A stretch of 43,584 nt of DNA from Deltaproteobacteria bacterium (lineage in GTDB: Bacteria > Desulfobacterota > Desulfobacteria > Desulfobacterales > Desulfosarcinaceae). The first letter of the stretch is position 1; the number at the start of each line of letters is the position of its first letter. Positions 26,244-33,395 of this stretch are shown in pieces. The notes under the pieces were generated by a model. That model was not told where the DNA came from. It did no database searches and saw only the letters and a list, made by a program, of their open reading frames with translations. The translations under genes and the position numbers were made by a program. The stretch covers positions 1 to 43,584 of the forward strand of contig JAHLLR010000043.1 of the NCBI GenBank assembly GCA_020444075.1, in the 5' to 3' direction.

Positions 26244-27095
26244 ATGGCCATTATCACCATATCCCGGGGATGCTTCAGCCATGGCAAGGAGATCGCCGAA
26301 TGTGTCGCCGATCGGCTCGGCTATGAATGCATCAGCCAGGAGGTTTTACTGGAAGCTTCCCGGACCTTTGATGTCCCCGAAGCGAAACTGGTGGCATCCC
26401 TCCATGATGCGCCCGGTCTGATTGCACGGATCACCCATGTCCGAGAGCGAATCATAGATGGGATCCAGGCCGCCCTGCTTGAGCACGTGGTCAAAGACAA
26501 CGTGGTTTACCACGGTTTTGCCGGCCAGATTCTGCTGGACGGCATTGATCATGTTCTCAAGGTGCGGGTGATCGCCGATATCGAAGAGCGCATCAAGTTG
26601 CTGCAACGCCGGAAACCGGTTTCCCGCGAAGCGGCGCTCGATCTGATCGACCGTGAGGATCAGGAACGGGCCGAATGGTATCGCAGCATCTACCGCATCG
26701 ATATGAACGATCCCCGGCTTTACGACATGGTGCTGCATATCGGCCGATTGACCATCGTCGATGCATGCGAAATCGTTTGCCAGACGGCAACCGGCAGCAG
26801 TTTCCGGACCACCGCCCGCTCCTCGGCGGCCCTTGCGGACCTGGCTTTGGAAAGCCACGTCAAAGTCGCCATCCAAGGCGTCTGCAAGGCTGATGTCAGC
26901 TGCCGGGACGGTATCGTCCAGCTTCGCGTCCAGGGCCAGAAGCTGAAACCGTCGGGCGTTGCCAGCCCGCATGTCCAGCACCAGTTGCAGGACCGGATCC
27001 GTGATGACCTCTATGATGAAATTGTCGCCGTTGTGTCGATTATTCCCGGGGTGAAGGATATCGACTGTAACATCGATACGCCCTACTATGTCTGA
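26244..27095 (+). CDS. Cytidylate-kinase-2-like protein with C-terminal BON-like domain (CMK2)
   Basis: 283 residues, paralogous to CMK1 along the whole length. The P-loop region reads MAIITISRGCFSHGKEIAECVA (G9, G14, K15, then E). Next are HDAPG, VVYHGFAGQILLDGIDHVLKVRV, REDQERAEWYRSIY and LYDMVLHIGRLT. The C-terminal part (about 200-280) is a longer BON-like domain: ALESHVKVAIQGV, GIVQLRVQGQ, then after an inserted stretch IVAVVSIIPGVKDIDCNI. GAGGAA precedes the ATG, and the gene is 16 bp after the SLC13 permease, so it is the last gene of that operon. The retained GK suggests nucleotide binding is possible; kinase activity is not established. I infer a regulatory partner of the permease. 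Confidence 0.8.
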   Translation: MAIITISRGCFSHGKEIAECVADRLGYECISQEVLLEASRTFDVPEAKLVASLHDAPGLIARITHVRERIIDGIQAALLEHVVKDNVVYHGFAGQILLDGIDHVLKVRVIADIEERIKLLQRRKPVSREAALDLIDREDQERAEWYRSIYRIDMNDPRLYDMVLHIGRLTIVDACEIVCQTATGSSFRTTARSSAALADLALESHVKVAIQGVCKADVSCRDGIVQLRVQGQKLKPSGVASPHVQHQLQDRIRDDLYDEIVAVVSIIPGVKDIDCNIDTPYYV

Positions 27096-27124
27096 CGAAA
27101 TGAGCAGTTGCAGACGTCACGGGC

Positions 27125-27145
27125 CTCGCCCTTGGGGGCGGGTTT
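27125..27145 (+). terminator. Weak hairpin with short T run after CMK2
   Basis: CTCGCCC and GGGCGGG pair with one G-T wobble around the loop TTGG and are followed by TTT. It lies 30 bp after CMK2 in a convergent gap. The short T run makes it a weak candidate. Confidence 0.3.
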
Positions 27146-27176
27146 CAGGAAAAAAAGGTAAAGATGGGGGATCGAT

Positions 27177-28541
27177 TCAGGAATCCTCCCATCCATAGCG
27201 CTTGAGTTTGCGCCAGAGCGAGACGCGATCGATGCCCATGATTTTGGCGGCATGGGTCTTGTTGCCTTCGGTTTTCTGCAGGACCCATTCGATGTACCGT
27301 TTTTCCTGCTCCTCCAGCGTGGGGATCTCATTGCCGGTGCTGCGATAGGTTTCAATGGTGAGGTTGCGGATGTGATCCGGCAGTTGATCGACCCCGATGG
27401 TGGGGCCGGTGGCCAGCGCCACGGCGCGCTCGACGATGTTTTCCAATTCGCGCACATTGCCCGGCCAGCTGTATTGGCTGAGTAAATCCATCACCCCGGT
27501 ATCGAAAAATTGGACATCTTTCTGCATTTCCCCGGCAATGCGTATCAGAAATCGCTGGGCCAGCAGGGGAATATCCTCCCGGCGTTCGATCAACGGGGGG
27601 ATGTGGATGGTCATGACGTTGAGTCGATAGTATAGATCCTGCCGGAACTGACCGGTACGGGCGTCTTCGTGCAGGTCACGGTGGGTCGCCGCCAGAAATC
27701 GCACATTCACCTGAATCGGATTGACGCCGCCGACCCGCATCAGTTCCCGCTCCTGGATGACGCGAAGCAATTTGATCTGCATGCTCAGGGGCATATCGCC
27801 GATCTCGTCCAGAAACACGGTCCCGCCGTCGGCGACCTCCAGCAGGCCGGCATGTTCACGATCGGCTCCGGTAAAGGCACCCTTTTCGTGCCCGAACAAT
27901 TCGTTGGCCATCAGCTCCTCGGTGAACGATCCGCAGTTGAATGCCACAAACCGTTTGGCCTGGCGATTGCTGAGCAGGTGAATGGCTTTGGCCACAATCT
28001 CCTTTCCCGTGCCGCTTTCACCCAGGATCAGAACATTCGTATCCGCAGGTGCCACCTGGCGGATGGTCTCACGGATGGTTTCCATCGCCCGGCTTTTCCC
28101 GATCAGCGCCGGCATCGGTCGGCTGCGCTGCAATTCATCCCGGAGCCGTTGATTTTCCAATAGAAGCCGGTGCTTGATCAGCGCCTCGCTCACGATCTTG
28201 CGCACCTGGTCAATTTTATAGGGTTTGGCAATATAGTAAAAAGCGCCATCCTTCATGGATGTGACCGCCAGATCGACCGTGGCGTAGCCGGTGATGATGA
28301 TCACTTCGACCAGCGGCTGCAACGCCTTGCACTTTTCCAGGACCTGCAACCCATCCACGCGTCCCATTTTAAAATCGGTGATCACCAGATCGAAAGGCTG
28401 ATCCTTAAGCAGTGCAATGGCTTTTTCCCCACTATCCACGCCGGTGACGTCGTAACCTTCGCGATCGAGGATGTGCACCAGATTCTTTCGCGCCAGGTCT
28501 TCGTCTTCAACGACCAGCAGGGTCTCTTTTTTCGCCGTCAT
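27177..28541 (-). CDS. NtrC-family sigma-54-dependent response regulator (intact)
   Basis: 454 residues from the ATG at 28541, which overlaps the stop of the upstream kinase gene by ATGA. The receiver (about 8-120) has VVEDED, phospho-acceptor D56 in VITDFKM, T in IITGYAT and K in AKPYK. The AAA+ domain has Walker A GESGTGKE (174-181), the sigma-54 contact loop GAFTGA (221-226), Walker B TVFLDEIGDM, and the PGNVRELENIVERAV motif. The Fis-type HTH ends the protein (NKTHAAKIMGIDRVSLWRKLKRYG). All functional motifs are present, so it should activate sigma-54 promoters when phosphorylated, presumably by the kinase encoded just upstream. It is the only intact sigma-54 activator in the window and so the best candidate for the promoters at 23049 and 31187. 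Confidence 0.93.
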   Translation of the reverse strand: MTAKKETLLVVEDEDLARKNLVHILDREGYDVTGVDSGEKAIALLKDQPFDLVITDFKMGRVDGLQVLEKCKALQPLVEVIIITGYATVDLAVTSMKDGAFYYIAKPYKIDQVRKIVSEALIKHRLLLENQRLRDELQRSRPMPALIGKSRAMETIRETIRQVAPADTNVLILGESGTGKEIVAKAIHLLSNRQAKRFVAFNCGSFTEELMANELFGHEKGAFTGADREHAGLLEVADGGTVFLDEIGDMPLSMQIKLLRVIQERELMRVGGVNPIQVNVRFLAATHRDLHEDARTGQFRQDLYYRLNVMTIHIPPLIERREDIPLLAQRFLIRIAGEMQKDVQFFDTGVMDLLSQYSWPGNVRELENIVERAVALATGPTIGVDQLPDHIRNLTIETYRSTGNEIPTLEEQEKRYIEWVLQKTEGNKTHAAKIMGIDRVSLWRKLKRYGWEDS

Positions 28542-29995
28542 CCGGTTTCCGAAGTCTGTCGATTGGGTAGACATACGGTAAACGTTGTCCCTTCGCCGGG
28601 CCGGCTCTCCACCGAGATGCGGCCCTTGTGTTGTTCGATGATGCCGTGGCTGATGGACAGGCCCAGTCCCGAGCCGCGTCCATCCGTTTTGGTGGTAAAA
28701 AACGGGTCGAAAATCTTGCCCAGCGCATCTTTTTCAATACCTTTGCCACTGTCGGAAATCCGAAAGCAAAAGGTTTTTTCACCCTCGGGCTGTTCGGCGC
28801 TGATTTTCAGTATGCCGCCATCCGCCATGGCCTGCAGCCCATTTTGGATCAGGTTGATCAGCACCTGTTGCATCCGTTGGGCATCCAGATCAGCCTGAAT
28901 GTGCTCGGGGATATCGATCTCCAGGTCGACGTTGGCCGGTAAATCGCCTTTGATCATCTGGATCGTTCGGGCTATCAGTTCCTTGAACTGGATCGGTTTA
29001 GGGTTGAATGCCCCCTTGCGGGAAAACTCCAGGAGCGCTTTGACGATATCCCTGGCCCGGTCGATCTGCTTCTCGGTCTCTTCCAGCAGTTCGCGCTTGA
29101 ATGCCATGTTGTCGTCATCCAGCTCTTCGAGGAGGATCTGAACCGAGGTGGAGATGTTGTTCAGCGGGTTGTTCAGCTCATGTGCGACACCCGAGGTCAG
29201 GGTTCCCAGCGATGCCAGTTTTTCATTCTGAACCAGTTGCTCATTGCGCCGGTTCAACTCGTGGATCATGTGGTTGAGGCTGGTTACCAGGGATTCAAAG
29301 ACGTCGCCGCTGGAGATGGCGGGAATGCCGGCATAGGTTCCCGAGGCGATTTTTCGAATGGCGGTTTCAATGGATTCGAGCGGTTTGTTGATGTTAAAAT
29401 ACATGAAAATCGCAATGCCGAAAGTCAGGACAAAGATCGCCGCCAGGGCCACGTAAAGGTAGTAACCGGACTCGTGGACCAGTTGGATGACCAGTCGGCG
29501 CTCCCGGTTGAGGATCGATTCAAAATCATTGGTCAGGAGGCGTCCCAGATCACGGATTCGGCCATTTTGCTGCTGTACCATGCCTCCGGTGCGGATGTCT
29601 GCCGCACCCGCGGAAGAGAGGCGATGAGCGCCTTGGTTGCCCGTGATGGTTTGCAGGGCGGCGAGGTAGTCCAGAAGCGCCTGGTGTCTCTTTTCCAGGT
29701 CCCGCTCCACCGTGTAACGGCCATGGACGGTGATGACCTCCTTGAGGCGTGCTTCGGCCAGTTTGACATAATCGATGGATTGGTCCAGATCTTCGGCATT
29801 GTGAAAGAGAAAATAGTTCTTTTCGAAACGCCGTGCCTCGAGGATCATGTTCAACACCTGATCCTTTTTTTCGATGATCTGCAGCTTTTCGGTGATCAAC
29901 TGATACTTGTAATAGTTGAGAAACCAAATCAGCGTGCTGACCAGTATAAAGAGGGTGAAGCTGACGGCTATTTTTTTTCGGATGCTGATTGTCAT
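28538..29995 (-). CDS. Membrane sensor histidine kinase (HAMP, HisKA, HATPase)
   Basis: 485 residues. TM1 (about 9-28) and TM2 (about 180-200) flank a helical periplasmic region of roughly 150 residues, probably a four-helix bundle (ILEARRFEKNYFLFHNAEDL). HAMP follows (NKPLESIETAIRKIASGTYAG), then the HisKA H-box LTSGVAHELNNPLNNIS with phospho-acceptor H272. The ATPase domain has all boxes: INLIQNGLQAM (N), ISDSGKGIEKD (G1), FDPFFTTK (F) and GSGLGLSISHGII (G2). Its stop overlaps the start of the NtrC-type regulator (ATGA), so the two form a classical pair. A sigma-70-type promoter lies just upstream. The signal is unknown. Confidence 0.92.
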   Translation of the reverse strand: MTISIRKKIAVSFTLFILVSTLIWFLNYYKYQLITEKLQIIEKKDQVLNMILEARRFEKNYFLFHNAEDLDQSIDYVKLAEARLKEVITVHGRYTVERDLEKRHQALLDYLAALQTITGNQGAHRLSSAGAADIRTGGMVQQQNGRIRDLGRLLTNDFESILNRERRLVIQLVHESGYYLYVALAAIFVLTFGIAIFMYFNINKPLESIETAIRKIASGTYAGIPAISSGDVFESLVTSLNHMIHELNRRNEQLVQNEKLASLGTLTSGVAHELNNPLNNISTSVQILLEELDDDNMAFKRELLEETEKQIDRARDIVKALLEFSRKGAFNPKPIQFKELIARTIQMIKGDLPANVDLEIDIPEHIQADLDAQRMQQVLINLIQNGLQAMADGGILKISAEQPEGEKTFCFRISDSGKGIEKDALGKIFDPFFTTKTDGRGSGLGLSISHGIIEQHKGRISVESRPGEGTTFTVCLPNRQTSETG

Positions 29996-30032
29996 GGATC
30001 GGTCCCTGAGGATGGATTGTCAGCTGGGGGGT

Positions 30033-30060
30033 TGTATAATCGGATGGCAAGGTATGTCAA
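30033..30060 (-). promoter_or_regulatory. Sigma-70-type promoter of the kinase/regulator pair
   Basis: On the minus strand a perfect TTGACA (30055-30060) is followed after 16 bp by TATACA (30033-30038). Transcription would start near 30026, about 30 bp before the ATG at 29995, with AGGGA in the leader. Confidence 0.6.
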
Positions 30061-30141
30061 CAGCGACACGCGGTCATGGACCATACCACCCGAGATCGTC
30101 GCCTGGTGGAAAAGACCATGAATCAGGGGGCACTGCTGCGG

Positions 30142-30170
30142 ACCGCTTGCATCATAACGATGCAAGCGGT
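30142..30170. repeat. 12-bp perfect inverted repeat at the CMK3 stop codon
   Basis: ACCGCTTGCATC and GATGCAAGCGGT flank a 5-nt loop (ATAAC). The right arm touches the stop codon of CMK3. No T-run follows on either strand, so it is not a standard intrinsic terminator; it could stabilise the 3' end of the mRNA, cause weak termination or bind a protein. Confidence 0.65.
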
Positions 30171-31141
30171 TAAAGCTGTTGGACGGCCTGGATTCGGTTG
30201 CCCTGTTCCTGCCGTTGCGTCAACACCGGGAAATTGGCTGCTGCCTGATCGTGAAGGCGTCGGCGACATCGGGTAAAGCTGCGGAATAGCGCTTCGGACG
30301 GGAGCTCAAACCGGCAGCGGCGATAAATGTCGGCCTGGAAAAAATAACGGCCGGCCCTGGTCTCCACCTGTTGAACACCCTCAATCTGGAGAATCCGCCG
30401 TTCCAGCTTCTTATTCAGCCTGTCCAGCAGGAGCACCGGCCGATCAACGGTGAGCCGGATGTGGCCCTTTTGGGCAGTGACGGATACAGGATATCCGCCT
30501 TCGGACAGGAGCACTTGAATTTTGGACGCCAATTTCAAATCGTTGAGTAAATCGGACTCGTTGTCACGTGCGGCCATTTCAGTTTGCATCAGCTGCTCCA
30601 AAATCAACCGGCCCGCGGTTTCGGTGTCGAGCCGGTCCGAAGGGACGACCAGATCATAGGCGTTTGCATCGAATGGGTCGCCGCCGAAGACATGGCGGCA
30701 CCACTGGAATTCTCTGCGGTCCCGGCGATCAATGATAGTTCGGGCCTGGCGTTCATTCGCGGTCGTGGCGTCAAGTGCCCGTTGTACGCGAAATCGGGGT
30801 TCGGCGGTGACCAGCACATTCAGCACCTGTGGCAGTTGTCTGGTGGTCGGGAGTCCCCGGGACCCATGAAAGACGGTTGTCCCCTCTCCGAGTTTTTCCA
30901 CTAAAACCGAGTTGATATAAGCCATTGCCCGCTCGGTGCCGTGGGTCAAGCGGTTCAACATCCCATCGGGTGATTTCATGAAGCGTTCCAGGCGGTCAGC
31001 CTTCACGTTGAAACGCTGGCCGGCCGCTTCGATCAGGTCGCGGTCGGAGACGATCGGCCAACCGGTCCGCGAGACAATCCAGCCGACAATTTTCTGGGTT
31101 TTGGTGAATACTTCCCCATGGATGCACAGATGGGTCGTCAT
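30170..31141 (-). CDS. Cytidylate-kinase-2-like/BON protein with degenerate P-loop (CMK3)
   Basis: 323 residues from the ATG at 31141, chosen for its AAGGAG site; an upstream in-frame start at 31177 would precede the probable transcription start. The N-terminus MTTHLCIHGEVFTKTQKIVGWI aligns with CMK1 but has lost the GK of the P-loop. Other family features remain: VSDRDLIEAAGQRFNVK, TVFHGSRG, VLNVLVTAEPRFRV, DRREFQWCRHVF and AYDLVVPSDRL. A BON-like region follows (about 205-275: IQVLLSEGGYPVSVTAQKGHIRLTVDRP, ILQIEGVQQVETRAG). A C-terminal basic extension of about 45 residues is unique to this copy. It is the one copy not beside a transporter; it sits between two NtrC-type regulators and has its own sigma-54 promoter. 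Probably non-catalytic; a regulatory or adaptor role is inferred. Confidence 0.75.
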   Translation of the reverse strand: MTTHLCIHGEVFTKTQKIVGWIVSRTGWPIVSDRDLIEAAGQRFNVKADRLERFMKSPDGMLNRLTHGTERAMAYINSVLVEKLGEGTTVFHGSRGLPTTRQLPQVLNVLVTAEPRFRVQRALDATTANERQARTIIDRRDRREFQWCRHVFGGDPFDANAYDLVVPSDRLDTETAGRLILEQLMQTEMAARDNESDLLNDLKLASKIQVLLSEGGYPVSVTAQKGHIRLTVDRPVLLLDRLNKKLERRILQIEGVQQVETRAGRYFFQADIYRRCRFELPSEALFRSFTRCRRRLHDQAAANFPVLTQRQEQGNRIQAVQQL

Positions 31142-31186
31142 GGCTGCTCCTTGATTGATGGTTGCGATTAAACCCAAACATTAAGA

Positions 31187-31201
31187 GCAACGTTTATACC
31201 A
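31187..31201 (-). promoter_or_regulatory. Sigma-54 promoter of CMK3
   Basis: The minus strand reads TGGTAT, five bases (AAACG), then TTGCT. Box sequence and spacing fit the -24/-12 consensus, with the invariant GG and GC present. Transcription would begin near 31176, leaving a 35-nt leader that includes the AAGGAG site. Candidate activator sites lie about 150-190 bp upstream. Confidence 0.65.
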
Positions 31202-31343
31202 ATCACCACGCTTGCAATTAACTGATTAAAATTATTAATATTTTCTAGAATCCGGGTGGTGCGTGAAAATCGGGCAAACCGTTACCATTCGCAACGATCG
31301 CCATGATTTGTCAAATTGTCTAATTAATTCAAAGTCATATGTG

Positions 31344-31384
31344 CTATTGCAAAAACTAACATCAACTGTTGCTTATTGCAATAG
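31344..31384. promoter_or_regulatory. Candidate activator-binding region (UAS) upstream of CMK3
   Basis: CTATTGCAA (31344-31352) and TTGCAATAG (31376-31384) are a perfect inverted pair about three helical turns apart. The right one belongs to TGTTGC-N5-GCAATA, nearly the same core as the palindrome at 22968-22990. Position, about 150-190 bp upstream of the sigma-54 promoter at 31187, is typical for enhancer sites. Confidence 0.5.
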
Positions 31385-31403
31385 ATGGGTAGGCCGGTGA
31401 GGA

Positions 31404-32882
31404 TTAATGCGGCGGGTTCGCGTTGGCTTTGATCAGTTTCAATTTGCGCCACAGGGCTGCGCGGCTGATCTTCAGTATCTCGGCGGTCCTGGATTTGTTT
31501 CCGCCGGCGGCTTCAAGCACCTCAATGATGTAGCGGTTTTCCAGTTCCGCAAGGGTGAGAAGATCTCCCGGTTCAGGGGGTTTGACGGATGACGCCTCTT
31601 CAAGAAAGCGTCCCGGGAGGTGTTTTAGATGGATTGTCTTGCCGTCAGCAATAATGACGGCCCTTTCGATGAGGTGAGCCAGTTCACGGACATTCCCGGG
31701 AAAAGGGTAAGCCGAAAAAATGTCGATGACCTCCGGCGCGATCGATTCAACCGGTTTTTTGAAGTCATCGCTGAACTTCCTCAGCAAATAGCTGCATAGG
31801 GGCAGAATGTCGTCTTTTCGATCCCGAAGGGGCGGGATGAAGAGATTGAAAAAAATCAACCGGTCGTACAGCACTTCATCAAAACGGTTGAGTTCGACCC
31901 GCTGGGCCAGATCGGTTTCCGTGGCAACCAGGATGCGGATATCGGCGGTTCCGGTTTGGCCCGCGGCGGCTCTCGACCGGTCGATGGTATCAATGGTTTT
32001 TAAAAGCTGCGACTGCATGGTCGCGGGCATCTCCTCCACCCGGTCAAAAAAGAGGGTGCCGACCTGGTCAGCAGCGAAGATACCCCGTTGGGATTGGATA
32101 GCTTCACATAGATCGACTTTTCCATAGCCGATCAGTTGGTGAACAAATTGCGCGTTGTCCAGATCGCCGCAGTCGATGGCCAGGAAGCGTTGAAGACGTC
32201 GGGCACTTCTGGCGTGAATGACCCTGGCGGCCAGTTCCTTGCCGGTTCCGTTTTCTCCCGAAAACATTACCGTGCAATCCAGCGGGGCCAGCCGTCCAAT
32301 GGTTTTCCTTAGTTCCTGCATGCTCGACGTTTCGCCGACAATTCTCAAATGCCGGTAGTCGATGGGGTGATCCGGCCCCTCGACAGTCGATGATTTTTCA
32401 TGTTTGGCTTTTGTAAAATGACGCGGGGAATGTATCTCGATCTCATTGGCGGCCGGGATGCCCGACGGGGCGACTGCAGCCGCGGGGGAGGCTGCGGGGC
32501 GAATGACCACAACGTTGCCATCGGTGTTCAGTTTCCTGATAAAATGCCAGAAATCCCCCATCTCCTCTTTTTCGAAATAGAGGGTGTTGAGCGATTCGGT
32601 GGCCTGCTTGACCTTGTCGTTTCCATGACCGGTGAGCAGGATGGTTTTTAAGTCGGGTTTAATTTCCTTGAGTTTGGTGATCGTCACCAGTCCATTCATA
32701 TCGGGCATCTGAAGATCGACGATGGCCAAGTCAATTAAATTTTTGGTCACAATATCGATTGCCGCCATGCCATTGGTTGCCGTGAAAGGGACGAACCCCA
32801 TCATTTTCATACGCTGGGCAATGGATTGGAGCAGTTTTTCTTCATCATCGACCAAGAGGATTTGATTTATCGGTGCGGTCAT
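31404..32882 (-). CDS. Degenerate NtrC-family response regulator (no GAFTGA)
   Basis: 492 residues. The receiver has LLVDDEEK, phospho-acceptor D56 and LLTGHG, but the conserved K-P is K-E. A linker of about 50 residues, Ala/Pro-rich and then charged, precedes the AAA+ region. Walker A is intact (GENGTGKE, 209-216). The sigma-54 contact loop GAFTGA is replaced by VDLCEA (about 256-261), and Walker B has DR instead of DE (TLFFDRVEEM, 276-285). The arginine-finger/sensor region PFPGNVRELAHLIERAV and a Fis-type HTH (NKSRTAEILKISRAALWRKLK) are kept. It should still bind DNA, but is unlikely to activate sigma-54 polymerase. A repressor, or a modulator competing with the intact regulator, is a reasonable inference since the recognition helices share LWRKLK. 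Transcribed divergently from the receiver/kinase operon. Confidence 0.88.
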   Translation of the reverse strand: MTAPINQILLVDDEEKLLQSIAQRMKMMGFVPFTATNGMAAIDIVTKNLIDLAIVDLQMPDMNGLVTITKLKEIKPDLKTILLTGHGNDKVKQATESLNTLYFEKEEMGDFWHFIRKLNTDGNVVVIRPAASPAAAVAPSGIPAANEIEIHSPRHFTKAKHEKSSTVEGPDHPIDYRHLRIVGETSSMQELRKTIGRLAPLDCTVMFSGENGTGKELAARVIHARSARRLQRFLAIDCGDLDNAQFVHQLIGYGKVDLCEAIQSQRGIFAADQVGTLFFDRVEEMPATMQSQLLKTIDTIDRSRAAAGQTGTADIRILVATETDLAQRVELNRFDEVLYDRLIFFNLFIPPLRDRKDDILPLCSYLLRKFSDDFKKPVESIAPEVIDIFSAYPFPGNVRELAHLIERAVIIADGKTIHLKHLPGRFLEEASSVKPPEPGDLLTLAELENRYIIEVLEAAGGNKSRTAEILKISRAALWRKLKLIKANANPPH

Positions 32883-32944
32883 GTTTTCTTTCCCCCCGTC
32901 GGTGCCAATTTTTTTACCATTTCTTACAATCGACCATCAAAGTG

Positions 32945-33005
32945 TTTACAAATAAAACTTTTACCTTTATATGCTTCATATAAAGTATGTTTATCGGTCA
33001 GTCAA
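32945..33005. promoter_or_regulatory. Overlapping divergent promoters sharing a palindrome
   Basis: Plus strand: TTTACA (32945-32950), 17 bp, TATATG (32968-32973). Minus strand: TTGACT (33000-33005), 17 bp, TATATG (32977-32982). The two -10 boxes are the arms of a perfect inverted repeat, CTTTATATG-CTT-CATATAAAG (32965-32985). The promoters serve the degenerate regulator (start 32882) and the receiver/kinase operon (start 33024), and both polymerases could not bind at once. Confidence 0.55.
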
Positions 33006-33023
33006 CTTAAAAAAAGTTGCAAT

Positions 33024-33395
33024 ATGAAACATTTTGATATACTGATTGTCGATGACGAACAGCGCTATGCCGATATGCTGGCTAGACGCTTGGGGCTGCG
33101 CAGCCTGACCTGCAAGGTCTGTTATGACGGCCAGACGGCCATAGCCATCGTCGGCGAGGAATCTTTTTCAGTGGTTATCCTCGATCTGCGATTGCCCGAC
33201 CTCTACGGAACGGAGGTATTGACCCGGATCAAGCAGCGCCGGCCCGAAACCGCGGTTATTATCCTGACCGGTCACGGGACGGAGAAGGATCGGGAGCAGT
33301 GCATGGCCCACGGGGCGCATTCCTTTATGAACAAACCGCTGGACATCGATCGGTTGGTGGCCATGATGGCCCGGATTAAAGAGAGAACGTCATGA
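33024..33395 (+). CDS. Single-domain response regulator (receiver only)
   Basis: 123 residues: one receiver domain with no output domain. Key residues are the acidic pair in LIVDDEQ, phospho-acceptor D54 (VVILDLRLP), T in ILTGHGT and K in FMNKPLD. Such CheY/Spo0F-like proteins act as phosphate intermediates or bind partners. The ATG at 33024 has no clear ribosome site; AAAAAAAGTTGC precedes it. Its stop overlaps the start of the next gene (a sensor kinase) by ATGA, so it is probably a partner of that kinase. It is the first gene of a long plus-strand run to about 40.4 kb. Confidence 0.9.
   Translation: MKHFDILIVDDEQRYADMLARRLGLRSLTCKVCYDGQTAIAIVGEESFSVVILDLRLPDLYGTEVLTRIKQRRPETAVIILTGHGTEKDREQCMAHGAHSFMNKPLDIDRLVAMMARIKERTS

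Noticed and set aside
33015-33029. GTTGC-N5-GAAAC resembling the UAS core
   Set aside because: It overlaps the start codon of the receiver gene, only one half matches, and no sigma-54 promoter is near.
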